A DNA stretch of 64,000 nucleotides from Microbacterium limosum (GTDB taxonomy: Bacteria; Actinomycetota; Actinomycetes; Actinomycetales; Microbacteriaceae), in contig NZ_CP137080.1 of the NCBI RefSeq assembly GCF_036324365.1, forward strand, positions 2,232,001-2,296,000. Reading direction: 5' to 3'. The notes under the pieces were generated by a model. That model did not search any database and was not told where the DNA came from. It was given only the letters and a program-made list of their open reading frames with translations. Made by a program: the position numbers and the translations under genes. Positions 40,737 through 48,579 of this stretch are shown here, piece after piece. How positions within the stretch are numbered: position 1 is the first letter of the stretch; the number at the start of each line of letters is the position of its first letter.

Positions 40737-41573
40737 TCAGCGCACGACCGCCGTAACCGTCGGGAGCCGGGCCAACACCTCCTCGCTGACGGATCCGAGC
40801 AGGAATCGCGCGAAGGCGCCGCGGCCGTGGCTGCCGAGCACGACGAGCTCCGCGGACCTCCCCCGCGCGGCGATCACGCTCGCGGGAAACCCGCTCTCGA
40901 CTACACGCCGAACCCGCAGGTCGGGGTAATCGCTCGCGAGGCCGGCGAGGGCGACCGCCTGCATCTCCTCCGTGGCGGTCTGCATGTTCGCGAGGTAGTC
41001 CTCCGGGTACGTCGAGAACTCCAGCGGCACCGCGACCGGGGACCACACGCTGACCGCGATGAGCTCCGTACCGCGACGGTCCGCCTCCGCGGCGGCGAAG
41101 GCCAGGGCGGCCTCGGACACCTCGGACCCGTCGATGCCCACCACGACGCCGCTACGCTCCCCCGGCTCGAGCTCGGGCACGACGACGACAGGGCAGTGGG
41201 CCGCAGCGACGATGCGGATGCCGCGGCGACCGCGAAACGGTCCGCCGACGCCGCGGTAGTCGCTGCCGATGACGAGCAGTGCGGCATCCGAGGACGCCGC
41301 GATGAGGATCTCGACGGGATTGCCGCGCTCGAGGCGCGTCGTCACGGCGACGCCGTGCTCGCGCACGCGCGCCGCTTCGCGCCACAGCAGCTCCTCGGCG
41401 TGCTCAAGCGCCGTGTCGACGACGGCCCCCTCCCCGATCACCCCGATCGCCCCGCCGACGACGGCGACCAGTTCGATCGTCGCACCGCGTTTCCGGGCCC
41501 ATCCGGAGGCCCATTCCACGGCCCGATGGGATGCCGCGGCATCCTTGACCCCGACGACGAGCTTCGCGTCCAT
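40737..41573 (-). CDS. Universal stress protein, tandem Usp domains
   Basis: A 278-aa cytoplasmic protein of two Usp domains. Domain 1 (residues 1-130) starts KLVVGVKDAAASHRAVEWA and ends LLVIGSDYRGVGGP; domain 2 starts GVVVGIDGSEVSEAALAFA and has the ATP-binding glycine motif VVLGSHGRGAFARFLLGSVS. Such tandem proteins bind ATP and accumulate under hypoxia or stasis. ATG 41573 has AAAGGAGT upstream. A GGATGCCGCGGCATCC palindrome lies in the first codons. No regulator is adjacent. Confidence 0.93.
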   Translation of the reverse strand: MDAKLVVGVKDAAASHRAVEWASGWARKRGATIELVAVVGGAIGVIGEGAVVDTALEHAEELLWREAARVREHGVAVTTRLERGNPVEILIAASSDAALLVIGSDYRGVGGPFRGRRGIRIVAAAHCPVVVVPELEPGERSGVVVGIDGSEVSEAALAFAAAEADRRGTELIAVSVWSPVAVPLEFSTYPEDYLANMQTATEEMQAVALAGLASDYPDLRVRRVVESGFPASVIAARGRSAELVVLGSHGRGAFARFLLGSVSEEVLARLPTVTAVVR

Positions 41574-41650
41574 GGCGACTCCTTTGTTCTCTTGGGACGG
41601 TACCCCGCGAGAGCGCGCCCGTGAAGGGGGAGAGCCGGAGAAAACGCCGC

Positions 41651-42469
41651 CTACGCGAGCAGCGTCCCCACCGTCGCCAACGCCACCCAGGAGGCGTTGA
41701 AGATCGCGTGGGTCAGGACCGCGCCCCAGATGCGCCCCGTGAGAACGACGAGCAGGCCGCACGTGAGGCCGACGAGCGTGTAGGCCGCCGCATCATCCCA
41801 CGCCAGCGCACCCGAGAGCGTGTGCGCGACGACGAAGAGCCCGGTCGTCGTGATCACGGCGACGAATCCCGCGACCGCCCCGCCGAGGGCCCGGCGCGCG
41901 ACGGAGTAGATCGCGATCAGAAGCACAGCGCGGAAGAAGAACTCCTCGAGCACGGGCGAGATGACGACGGGGGCGAGAAGATCGCCGAACCACCACGACG
42001 CGGGGAGAGCGCCGTCGATCGTCGGGTAGGCGGGGAACGGGGTGACCCCACCCGCCGCCGCCTGATCCAGCCACCCCTGGCACACGCGCAACGACACCCC
42101 GAGGACGACGCCGTAGAGGATATCGACCCCGCGCAGCCTCAGCAGGCCGCGCGGACGCGACCGTCGCAGCGCGAGGACGATCGGCGCGAGCATGCCCGCC
42201 CAGACGGCGACCGCGGCGAGCGTGCGGCCTGCAGGAGTAGGCGCGGCCGCGTGGATCGCCGCCGAGGCGAGCGTGCCGATCGCGAAGGAGATCATCGCCC
42301 AGCCCAGCAGGTCGTAGCCCCACCGCTGCACGCTCGAGCCGCCCTCGAACCAGAGCCGTCGGCGGGACCGTGCCCGCCCACGTGACGCGCCCTTCTCGTC
42401 CGGTGCGGCGACCTCGCAGGCAGCTGTGTCACTCGAGGTCACAGGTGCATCACTAGACTCGGGGGCCAC
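41651..42469 (-). CDS. CPBP family intramembrane metalloprotease
   Basis: A 272-aa membrane protein with about eight hydrophobic segments. The CPBP (CAAX/Rce1-like) motifs are visible: LEEFFFRAVLL (EExxxR), FVVAH (FxxxH) and HAIFNASW with a His-Asn pair. The N-terminal 50 residues are polar and basic. GTG 42469 is the start. Family members cleave prenylated or membrane peptides or confer bacteriocin self-immunity; no peptide gene is next to it, so its substrate is unknown. Confidence 0.88.
   Translation of the reverse strand: MAPESSDAPVTSSDTAACEVAAPDEKGASRGRARSRRRLWFEGGSSVQRWGYDLLGWAMISFAIGTLASAAIHAAAPTPAGRTLAAVAVWAGMLAPIVLALRRSRPRGLLRLRGVDILYGVVLGVSLRVCQGWLDQAAAGGVTPFPAYPTIDGALPASWWFGDLLAPVVISPVLEEFFFRAVLLIAIYSVARRALGGAVAGFVAVITTTGLFVVAHTLSGALAWDDAAAYTLVGLTCGLLVVLTGRIWGAVLTHAIFNASWVALATVGTLLA
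42454..42459 (+). promoter_or_regulatory. Candidate -10 box for the phosphatase gene
   Basis: TAGACT lies 36 bases before ATG 42495, which also has GGGAGAGG as ribosome binding site. It overlaps the first codons of the divergent protease gene. Confidence 0.4.
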
Positions 42470-42494
42470 GAGCCCACGTTACCGGGAGAGGCCC

Positions 42495-43091
42495 ATGATC
42501 GAGCTGCTCACGGTGTGCACCGGCAACGTCGCCCGTTCACCCCTCGCCGAGGTGCTGCTGCGCGCCCGCCTCCGGGGCCTCGGCATCCGGGTGACGAGCG
42601 CCGGGACCCGTGCGCTCATCGGCCACCCCATGACGCTCGAGGCGCAGGTCCTCGCGGAGGCCGCGGGAGCGCGCGCAGCGGATGCCGAGGCGCATCGCGC
42701 GCGGCTGCTCACGGAGCGCGAACTGGCGGCGCCGGCGCTCGTGCTCGCTATGGCCCGCGAGCACCGGCGCGCCGCGGTGGAGCTGGCTCCGCTGAAGCTG
42801 CGCTCCACCTTCACGGTGCGAGAATTCGCGCGGCTGGCGGCGACCGTTCCGGACGACGCCCTCGTGGCCGCGCTCGAGGGCCTCCACGACCCCTCGGACC
42901 GACTGCGGGCGGCACTTTCGCTCGTCTCCGCGGCGCGCAGCGCCTCCGCTCCTCCTGACGATCCCGAGGATGACGACGTCGTCGACCCGTATCGCCGCTC
43001 CCACCGCACGTACGACCTCGCGGCAGCGCAGCTCACCCCCGCGATCGACGAGGTCGCGCGGGTGCTGCGGATCGTCGCCGGCCGCGCCTGA
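42495..43091 (+). CDS. Low-molecular-weight protein-tyrosine-phosphatase family
   Basis: A 198-aa phosphatase. The P-loop CTGNVARSPLAE begins at Cys8, followed by TSAGTRALIGHPM and a C-terminal DPYRRSHRTYD, the conserved Asp-Pro of the family. It is about 40 residues longer than typical because of an insert before the DPYR motif (SASAPPDDPEDDD). Such enzymes (Wzb-like) dephosphorylate tyrosine kinases of exopolysaccharide export; a Wzc-like gene lies at 50257, 7 kb away. Arsenate reductases share this fold, but the DPYR motif favours a phosphatase. Confidence 0.85.
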   Translation: MIELLTVCTGNVARSPLAEVLLRARLRGLGIRVTSAGTRALIGHPMTLEAQVLAEAAGARAADAEAHRARLLTERELAAPALVLAMAREHRRAAVELAPLKLRSTFTVREFARLAATVPDDALVAALEGLHDPSDRLRAALSLVSAARSASAPPDDPEDDDVVDPYRRSHRTYDLAAAQLTPAIDEVARVLRIVAGRA

Positions 43092-43257
43092 GCCACGGCA
43101 CCCCTCGCTCGCCCCGAACGGCCGGTCGACGCGGCCCGCACCCATCCCCTGCGACGACCGAACGCGGCCGGCGTGCGGCGCGTGCGCTGCCGCCGAGGAC
43201 GGCGCGCCGCTAACGTCGGCACTGGCGCCACCCCACGCCGAACAGGAGGGAACCCGC

Positions 43258-43671
43258 ATGTCCGACTCGACCAACTACCCCCCGCCGCCCGCAGACGGCA
43301 CTCCGCCCCCGCAGCAGCCGGCCCCCGGCGCCTATCCGCCGCCGCCGGCGTACACCTCGCCGAACCCAGACGCCCCGGTGCCCGGCAGGACCCTCGGCAT
43401 CGTCGCGTTCATCCTTTCGTTCTTCGTCCAGCTCGTCGCGCTGATCCTCGGGATCGTCGCCCTCGTGCAGAGCAGGAAGGCGGGCGCGAAGAACGGCTGG
43501 GCCGTCGCCGCGATCATCGTCAGCGCGATCCTCATGGTCATCGGCATCATCGTCGGGATCGTCCTCATCGGCGTCGCGGTCGGCGCCGCCGAGGAGTTCG
43601 CGCGTCTGTGCGCGGATCTCGGCCCCGGCACGCACACGCTCGACAACGGCCTCACGATCTCCTGCGGCTGA
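43258..43671 (+). CDS. DUF4190 domain membrane protein
   Basis: A 137-aa protein with a Pro-rich N-terminus (PPPPADGTPPPQQPAPG, residues 7-40), two hydrophobic segments enclosing LVQSRKAGAKNGWAVAAI, the DUF4190 signature, and a short extracytoplasmic tail with two Cys. ATG 43258 has AGGAGG eight bases upstream and a TAACGT -10-like box about 45 bases before. Function unknown; this family is abundant in actinobacteria. Confidence 0.82.
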   Translation: MSDSTNYPPPPADGTPPPQQPAPGAYPPPPAYTSPNPDAPVPGRTLGIVAFILSFFVQLVALILGIVALVQSRKAGAKNGWAVAAIIVSAILMVIGIIVGIVLIGVAVGAAEEFARLCADLGPGTHTLDNGLTISCG

Positions 43672-43690
43672 CCCTGCCGCGGCTGCACCG

Positions 43691-44047
43691 TCAGGGTGCG
43701 AGCCGCTGCACGCCCACACCGATCACGTAGGCCGCCGCTCCCGCGCCGATCAGCAGCAGCGTGATCGTCACGAAGCCCAGCGCCATGCCGTCGATCGGCA
43801 GCTCACCGGTGCCGGTGAGCCCTTCATGGGCTCGCCGGTACCGCGCGGCGGCACGAAGGTATCCCCCGGCCGCGGCTGCGACGCCCAGGATGCCGAGCAC
43901 GGCCGCCGCGACGCCGATCGTCTCCCCGGCGAACCTGACGACGACGGCGCTGGCCACGGCGAGCGCGAGGCAAGTCCGTCGCCACGCGAGGAGCGTGCGT
44001 TCGGGCTGCAGGCCCGGGTCGAACGGCATGTGGGAGGGCGTGGTCAC
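43691..44047 (-). CDS. DUF202 family membrane protein
   Basis: A 118-aa protein with three hydrophobic segments and the DUF202 N-terminal signature FDPGLQPERTLLAWRRTCLA. The GTG start 44047 overlaps, as GTGA, the stop of the upstream frameshifted small gene; an internal ATG would begin MPFDPGLQ. DUF202 proteins often come in pairs (YidH and YidG types), and the upstream remnant begins in YidH style. Function unknown. Confidence 0.82.
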   Translation of the reverse strand: MTTPSHMPFDPGLQPERTLLAWRRTCLALAVASAVVVRFAGETIGVAAAVLGILGVAAAAGGYLRAAARYRRAHEGLTGTGELPIDGMALGFVTITLLLIGAGAAAYVIGVGVQRLAP

Positions 44048-44195
44048 CAGAAGAACCCGAGGGTGAGCAGAACGACGCCGACGATCACTCCGCCGACGAT
44101 CGCAACGCCCGTGCTCGGCGCGGGCAGGGGGCGGTGAAGCGCGGGTCCGGCTCGGATCCGCGCGCGAAGACCGATCGGGGGAAGCGGTTCGACAT
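44044..44195 (-). pseudogene. Small membrane protein (about 50 aa) with a one-base deletion
   Basis: From ATG 44195 the frame reads MSNRFPRSVFARGSEPDPRF, a YidH-like N-terminus. At a C-run near 44129-44135 the sense frame changes to PAPSTGVAIVGGVIVGVVLL and ends TLGFFW at TGA 44044, overlapping the DUF202 start. Adding one C restores a 50-aa single-helix protein; the 152-nt span is one base short of a multiple of three. A TAGGGT box lies seven bases before the ATG. Sequencing error is quite possible. Confidence 0.55.
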
Positions 44196-44202
44196 CGTTC
44201 CG

Positions 44203-44225
44203 ACCCTATCGCGCGCGCATAGGCT
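44203..44225. promoter_or_regulatory. Divergent leaderless -10 boxes
   Basis: On the minus strand TAGGGT (44208-44203) precedes ATG 44195 by seven bases; on the plus strand TAGGCT (44220-44225) precedes GTG 44232 by six. The two divergent small genes thus have start signals only 12 bp apart. Confidence 0.5.
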
Positions 44226-44231
44226 GGTCGG

Positions 44232-44376
44232 GTGTCCGCAGATGTGCCCTCCCCCGCCGGTCTTCCCGCCTCAGCGGGGGGGTGCCGGCGACGAGGCCGA
44301 CCGGAAGGCGCCGCTGAACGAGGTCTCGCTCGAGGCGTCGACGAGCGCCGCCGGCTTCCGCACCGTCGGCCGGTGA
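44232..44376 (+). pseudogene. Small ORF (about 47 aa) with an extra G in a seven-G run
   Basis: GTG 44232 opens VSADVPSPAGLPASAGG; after the G-run at 44276-44282 the coding-like frame is one base over and reads DEADRKAPLNEVSLEAST to TGA 44376. Removing one G gives a continuous 47-aa hydrophilic protein. The 145-nt span is one base over a multiple of three. I do not recognise the protein. It is 10 bases upstream of tauE and may be its operon partner. Confidence 0.4.
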
Positions 44377-44386
44377 GCGGGGTCCT

Positions 44387-45205
44387 ATGAGCGCCGGCGA
44401 ACTCGGCTTCGGCGCGTGGGTGCTGCTGGCGATCGGCGCCGTCACGGTGGGCATCGGCAAGACCGCGATGCCCGGGGCCACGACGGTCGCCGTCGCGATC
44501 TTCGCGAGCGTCCTCCCCGCCCGCAACTCCACGGCCGTGCTGCTCGTCCTCCTGCTCGTGGGCGACGTGTTCGCCCTGCTGGCGTACCGGCGCCACGCCG
44601 ACTGGCCGACCCTGCTGCGGCTCGCTCCCGCAGTGGTCACGGGCCTCGTCGTCGGCGCCCTCTTCCTCGCCTTCGCGAATGACGGCGGCGTGCGGCGCGT
44701 GATCGGGGTCATCCTCCTCGCCCTGATCGCGCTCACCCTCTGGCAGCGACGGCGAGGAGCGGCATCCATTCCGGGCGAACGGTCGCGACACGCCGCGGGC
44801 ACCGATGCGGACACGGCGAGTCGCGACCGTTCGCGGCCCGTGCCCGCGGCGCGTACCGCGGCCACCGTCGGGTACGGTGCCGCGGCGGGCTTCACGACGA
44901 TGGTCGCGAACGCGGGCGGGCCCGCGATGTCGATGTATTTCCTCGCGGCCCGCTTCCCCGTCAAGGCGTTCCTCGGCACCGCCGCGTGGTTCTTCGCGAT
45001 GATCAACGTGGCCAAGCTGCCGTTCGCCATCGGGATCGGTCTGCTCACGCCCGCGGGGCTCCTCATCGACCTCCTGCTGGTTCCGGGCGTCCTCGTGGGG
45101 GCACTCATCGGCATCCGTGCGGCAGGTCGGATGTCGCAGCAGCTGTTCGAGCGCATCGTGATCGTCCTCACCATCCTCGGCGCGGTGTATCTGCTCGTCG
45201 GCTGA
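44387..45205 (+). CDS. TauE/SafE family sulfite/sulfonate exporter
   Basis: A 272-aa membrane protein with about eight hydrophobic segments. TauE/SafE signatures are VGIGKTAMPGATTVAVAIF near the N-terminus and GAAAGFTTMVANAGGPAMSM in the second half. The family exports sulfite, sulfoacetate or related organosulfur anions. Between residues about 130 and 150 the loop is encoded by a 58-bp hairpin element (44776-44833), in frame, adding ERSRHAAGTDADTASRDRSR. Start ATG 44387 has only GGGG upstream. No sulfur-metabolism genes adjoin it. Confidence 0.87.
   Translation: MSAGELGFGAWVLLAIGAVTVGIGKTAMPGATTVAVAIFASVLPARNSTAVLLVLLLVGDVFALLAYRRHADWPTLLRLAPAVVTGLVVGALFLAFANDGGVRRVIGVILLALIALTLWQRRRGAASIPGERSRHAAGTDADTASRDRSRPVPAARTAATVGYGAAAGFTTMVANAGGPAMSMYFLAARFPVKAFLGTAAWFFAMINVAKLPFAIGIGLLTPAGLLIDLLLVPGVLVGALIGIRAAGRMSQQLFERIVIVLTILGAVYLLVG
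44776..44833. repeat. Hairpin element inside tauE
   Basis: CGAACGGTCGCGAC at 44776 and its perfect complement ending at 44833 extend inwards with CGCCG/CGGCG after one mismatch, giving 20-bp arms around an 18-base loop. It sits in the loop between the two halves of TauE without breaking the frame. Confidence 0.7.
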
Positions 45206-45220
45206 GGCGGAGGCAGCCCA

Positions 45221-45958
45221 CCGCGATCGAGAGGAGGGTGGTCATCGGCCAGCTCGCCCTGGTCGCCGTCATCCCGGTCCTCGCGCGGGTGTTCCCGCCC
45301 GCCGAGCTGGGCGTGTATCAGGAGGTGGCATTCGCCATCGCGTTCATCCTGCTCCCCCTCGCGACGCTGCGGATGGAATACATCGTTCCCACTACGCTCT
45401 CGCAAGACCTGGTGCGCCGGCGGCTTTCGCAGGCGACGGCCGTCGCACTCGGGCTGTCGATCACGGTGGCGGCAGCGGGACTCGTCGCGCTCGACTCGGG
45501 CGCGCTGCGCAACCAGAGATCGCTCGATCTCATCGGCGGTGGAGTCCACAGTCCCGACATCGGATTCGGACGCCGCGGCCGCGCCGAGACGACCGCACGA
45601 CGCGACACGCTCGTCGTCAGCCTGCGCGGGGCTCGTGCGTTCCCGACGGATGCCTGGATCGCGGCGGTGCGGTCGGTGGCCGCCCGTCACGACCTACGCC
45701 TGGTGACACTCGCACAGGTGCGCTCCGACGAGGCTCGCGCCGCCGAGCTCGCGCACGCGCTGGATGCCGAGCACGTGAAGTGGGGCGACGCCGACGACCT
45801 CTCGCACGAGCGCCGGCTGCTCGGGCTGTACGGCCACGCTGCGACAGCCCCTCCTCGCCGCCGCGGAGCGGGTCGCGGGGGTGCGCGCCGATGCCCGTGC
45901 GGCGCTGTCGGCTTCGCCGTCCGAGGAATCGGCGGCCGAGTCCGTCCTCAGCGGGTGA
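45221..45958 (+). pseudogene. Fused remnants of a polysaccharide flippase and a polysaccharide pyruvyl transferase
   Basis: One open frame starts with IGQLALVAVIPVLARVFPP, ELGVYQEVAFAIAFILLPLA and RMEYIVPTTLS, typical of the first helices of Wzx-type flippases, then after about 95 residues switches to LVVSLRGARAFPTDAWIAAV, LRLVTLAQVRSDEARAAELA and VKWGDADDLSHE, which resemble the middle of polysaccharide pyruvyl transferases. A third piece, LLAAAERVAGVRADARAAL, continues in another frame to TGA 45956-45958. There is no start codon context for the flippase part. This looks like the scar of a deleted exopolysaccharide locus. Confidence 0.6.
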
Positions 45959-46250
45959 GGGCTTCCCAGTCCACCTCGACGGCGCCGGGCACGGTGCGCG
46001 AGATGCGGGCGGGCGCCATGTCGCCCTCTCGCGGCCAGCGGCGTCGGGGGAAGACGACGGCGGTCTCGATGACGGCGGTCTCGAGCCCGTGGGCTTGCGC
46101 GAGGAGCGTCAGTCTGCACTCCTGATAGCGGGCCGCCCCCTCGGGCATCGAGACCCCGAGCACGCGCACGGTACCCCTCGCCGCACCGGCGAAGGGATCG
46201 CGCGTGATGCGCTCGAGCTGCTCCACCGCCTCCTCGGCCCACTCCTCCAC
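45948..46250 (-). CDS. Hypothetical protein
   Basis: A 100-aa hydrophilic protein starting at GTG 46250 with EEWAEEAVEQLERITRDPF and ending VPGAVEVDWEALTR. It has no signal peptide, helix or motif that I recognise. Its 3' end overlaps the end of the exopolysaccharide pseudogene by 11 bases. Codon position G+C looks coding in this frame. Likely a real small gene, but the evidence is only the open frame and composition. Confidence 0.5.
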   Translation of the reverse strand: MEEWAEEAVEQLERITRDPFAGAARGTVRVLGVSMPEGAARYQECRLTLLAQAHGLETAVIETAVVFPRRRWPREGDMAPARISRTVPGAVEVDWEALTR

Positions 46251-46316
46251 GCGCCCGAGCCTACCGGGGGCGGAGAAGCGTGGAAGCGGGGGATTCCCGT
46301 CCTACGCGCACATCGC

Positions 46317-46826
46317 TCAGTTCTTCTCCACATCGCGAAGAGCCGATCCGTCCCCGAACGCTGGCTCCGGGATGACGCTCAACGTGCCGTCGGTCTCGAG
46401 CACGATCGCGGCGACGCCCTCGAGCGATCCCCCGCCCGAACTGCGCACCGCCTGCGCGAGCTCGTCCTCCGTGAGTCTCGCCCGTCTGAGCGACCGGGTG
46501 CGGATCTCGCCGTCTCTCAGGAGCAGGATGGGGCGCGATGTGACGACCTTGCGGGCGCCGGGCCACCGCGACGAAATCCACGCGACGATGAACTGCAGCA
46601 GCGCGATGAGTCCGAACGCCGCGGCCCCCTCGCTCCACGAGACGTCGCTACTGAGGAGGATCGTCGCGAGGGTGGACCCCAGGGCGACGGTGACGACGAA
46701 GTCGTAGGCGTTGAGCTGAGCGAGCGTGCGCTTGCCCGACACACGCAGGACGACCACGAGCGTGACGTAGGCGGCGGCGCCCACAAGGACGATGCGTACC
46801 AGGTCGGACCATGAATCGAACCACAC
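46317..46826 (-). CDS. DUF421/YetF family membrane protein
   Basis: A 169-aa protein with three hydrophobic segments and a small cytoplasmic C-terminal domain. The YetF signature is RVSGKRTLAQLNAYDFVVTV, followed by ALGSTLATILLS and a C-terminal TEDELAQAVRSSGGGSLEGV with VLETDGTLSVIP. GTG 46826 has AGGAGA nine bases upstream. Members of this family are found in spores and stress regulons of other bacteria; molecular role is unknown. Confidence 0.88.
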   Translation of the reverse strand: MWFDSWSDLVRIVLVGAAAYVTLVVVLRVSGKRTLAQLNAYDFVVTVALGSTLATILLSSDVSWSEGAAAFGLIALLQFIVAWISSRWPGARKVVTSRPILLLRDGEIRTRSLRRARLTEDELAQAVRSSGGGSLEGVAAIVLETDGTLSVIPEPAFGDGSALRDVEKN

Positions 46827-47005
46827 GTCGCACTTCTCCTCTCGGCGGTATCGGGCCACGGTACCCCCGCAACGCCCGAGGGCCCGACCCGTTGCCCGCG
46901 AGGGCGCCTGCTGGTAGTCGCAGGCGTTTTCGCACATCGCCGTCCGACGGGGCAGACTCTGTGTGAGCGGCAGCACGCACCACGCCGTTCCTTCCCGGAA
47001 GCCCC

Positions 47006-48253
47006 ATGTCCCGACCAACCACCCTCCGCGTGTCCGCGGACCGACTGCAGGTCTTTGCACGATCGCAGCTCGCACTGTTCGCTGCCGTGGTGGTGCTCGC
47101 CCTGGGCGCGGCGTTCGCGGGGCCGGCGATCACGGGCGGCATCCTGCTGGCCGTGGGCGTGCTCCTCGTGACCGCGGCGACGATCGCCGCCCTCCTCCTT
47201 CCGGGGCGTGCCGGGATGCGCGAGCGGCGGTTCGCCCTGCTCGCGCTCGCGGCCCTCGCGACGACCGACACGGTCGGGATCGCGCTCATGCGCACCGCGT
47301 TGCTGCCGGAACTGCCCGTCGTCGACCTCCTCGCCGTCTTCCCCGCGCTCTGGCTCGCCTACGGCGTGCGCCACGAGAAGGCCGCCGTGATCACCGCGAC
47401 GCTCAGCGCGGTGGTGATCACGCTCACCCCCTTGCTCATCGCCATGGAGTTCCCCGGCGATCCGACCGAGTGGGTGGATGTCTTGGCCCTCCCGGTGCTC
47501 GTGCTGCTCATCTCCCTCGTCGTCGGGATCGCCGCCCGCCGGATGCGCGCCACGCAGGAGGAACTCGCGACCGCACTGGAGATTCGGGAGGAATTCCTGC
47601 GGACGGCGTCGCACGAGTTGCGCACGCCGCTCACCCCGGTCGCCGGCTACCTGAGCCTGCTGCAGGAAGAGCACCCCGAGCACACCCCTACCGGGCGAGT
47701 GCTCGCGGTCGTCCAGGGCAGCGTCGACACCCTCGTGGACCGCGTCGCGGCGCTGACGAGCGCCGCGGACCTGTCGCCGAAGATCAACCCCCGCCCGGTG
47801 TCTTTGAGGACTGTCGCCGGCGCGTCGGTGAACGCGGCGCGTGGCGCCGCGACCCAGCGCGGCGTCACGGTGCAGGTGGAGGAGGCAGCGGATGCCATGG
47901 CGTTCGCGGATCCCGACGGTGTGCGCACGGCGATCGCAGAGATCCTCGACAACGCGATCAAGTTCTCCTCCGCGGGCTCGCGGGTGAGCGTGTCCTGGGC
48001 GGCGGTCGACGACCTCGTGGTGCGATTGATCGTCGCCGACGACGGACCCGGGATGACACCAAACGAGCGGTCCCGTGCGTTCGAGCGCTTCTACCGCACC
48101 CCCGCGGCGCGAGAGGGCGCGATCGGCGGTTTCGGACTGGGGCTGACGCGGGTGCGCGCGATCGTCGAGGCGCACGGCGGCACCGTGCAACTGAAGCAGC
48201 AGCATCCGCGCGGCGTCCGCGCGGTGGTGACCCTGCCCGCGGCGCGCGGCTGA
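47006..48253 (+). CDS. Orphan membrane sensor histidine kinase
   Basis: A 415-aa kinase with five or six N-terminal helices (residues 20-175) and no PAS domain. HisKA has TASHELRTPLTPVAGYLSLL; the ATPase domain has AEILDNAIKFSS, VADDGPGMTPNERSRAFERF and GFGLGLTRVRAIVEAHGG. The histidine-kinase frame ends at 48253. No response regulator follows. The LuxR-type gene downstream lacks a receiver domain, so the partner is unknown; the regulator at 33915 is one candidate. Confidence 0.93.
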   Translation: MSRPTTLRVSADRLQVFARSQLALFAAVVVLALGAAFAGPAITGGILLAVGVLLVTAATIAALLLPGRAGMRERRFALLALAALATTDTVGIALMRTALLPELPVVDLLAVFPALWLAYGVRHEKAAVITATLSAVVITLTPLLIAMEFPGDPTEWVDVLALPVLVLLISLVVGIAARRMRATQEELATALEIREEFLRTASHELRTPLTPVAGYLSLLQEEHPEHTPTGRVLAVVQGSVDTLVDRVAALTSAADLSPKINPRPVSLRTVAGASVNAARGAATQRGVTVQVEEAADAMAFADPDGVRTAIAEILDNAIKFSSAGSRVSVSWAAVDDLVVRLIVADDGPGMTPNERSRAFERFYRTPAAREGAIGGFGLGLTRVRAIVEAHGGTVQLKQQHPRGVRAVVTLPAARG

Positions 48254-48579
48254 GCCGGTCGCATCGTCCGGCGAGTACGTCTCCGTCGGGATAGGGAGCG
48301 CCCCACTGCGGGGGGTGAGATCCGGGCGACGTTCGGGTGGATCCGAGCCCCGCGCCGCCGGCGCCTCCTACTCTCATATTCACGGGAATACTCCCCGTCG
48401 ACGTCATCCCCCCAGAGACGAAACGGCCGCGGTCCCCAACGCGCCGTCCACGACGGGATTCCCGTCTCCCGACCCCCTCGAGACGTTCGTCCCCCAAGAG
48501 CGCGCCTCGAGGGGGTCTTCTCGTCGGGGTGCACGCGGGACGGGTATCGCCCGACGCCCGAGGCCCTCATGATGGGGTA
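48254..48579. other. Intergenic region between histidine kinase and LuxR-type gene
   Basis: A 326-bp stretch with no convincing ORF. It holds the terminator at 48471-48520 and, near 48371-48404, the word TATTCACGGGAATACTCCCC, which has only partial symmetry. I see no RNA gene or known regulatory motif. Confidence 0.4.
48471..48520 (+). terminator. Terminator-like inverted repeat downstream of the kinase
   Basis: GACCCCCTCGAG and CTCGAGGGGGTC, perfect 12-bp arms around 23 bases, followed by TTCTC. The long loop makes it weaker than the other terminators here. Confidence 0.5.

Noticed and set aside
41651..43091. Bacteriocin cluster around the CPBP protease
   Set aside because: No precursor peptide or modification enzyme adjoins it; the divergent phosphatase is unrelated.
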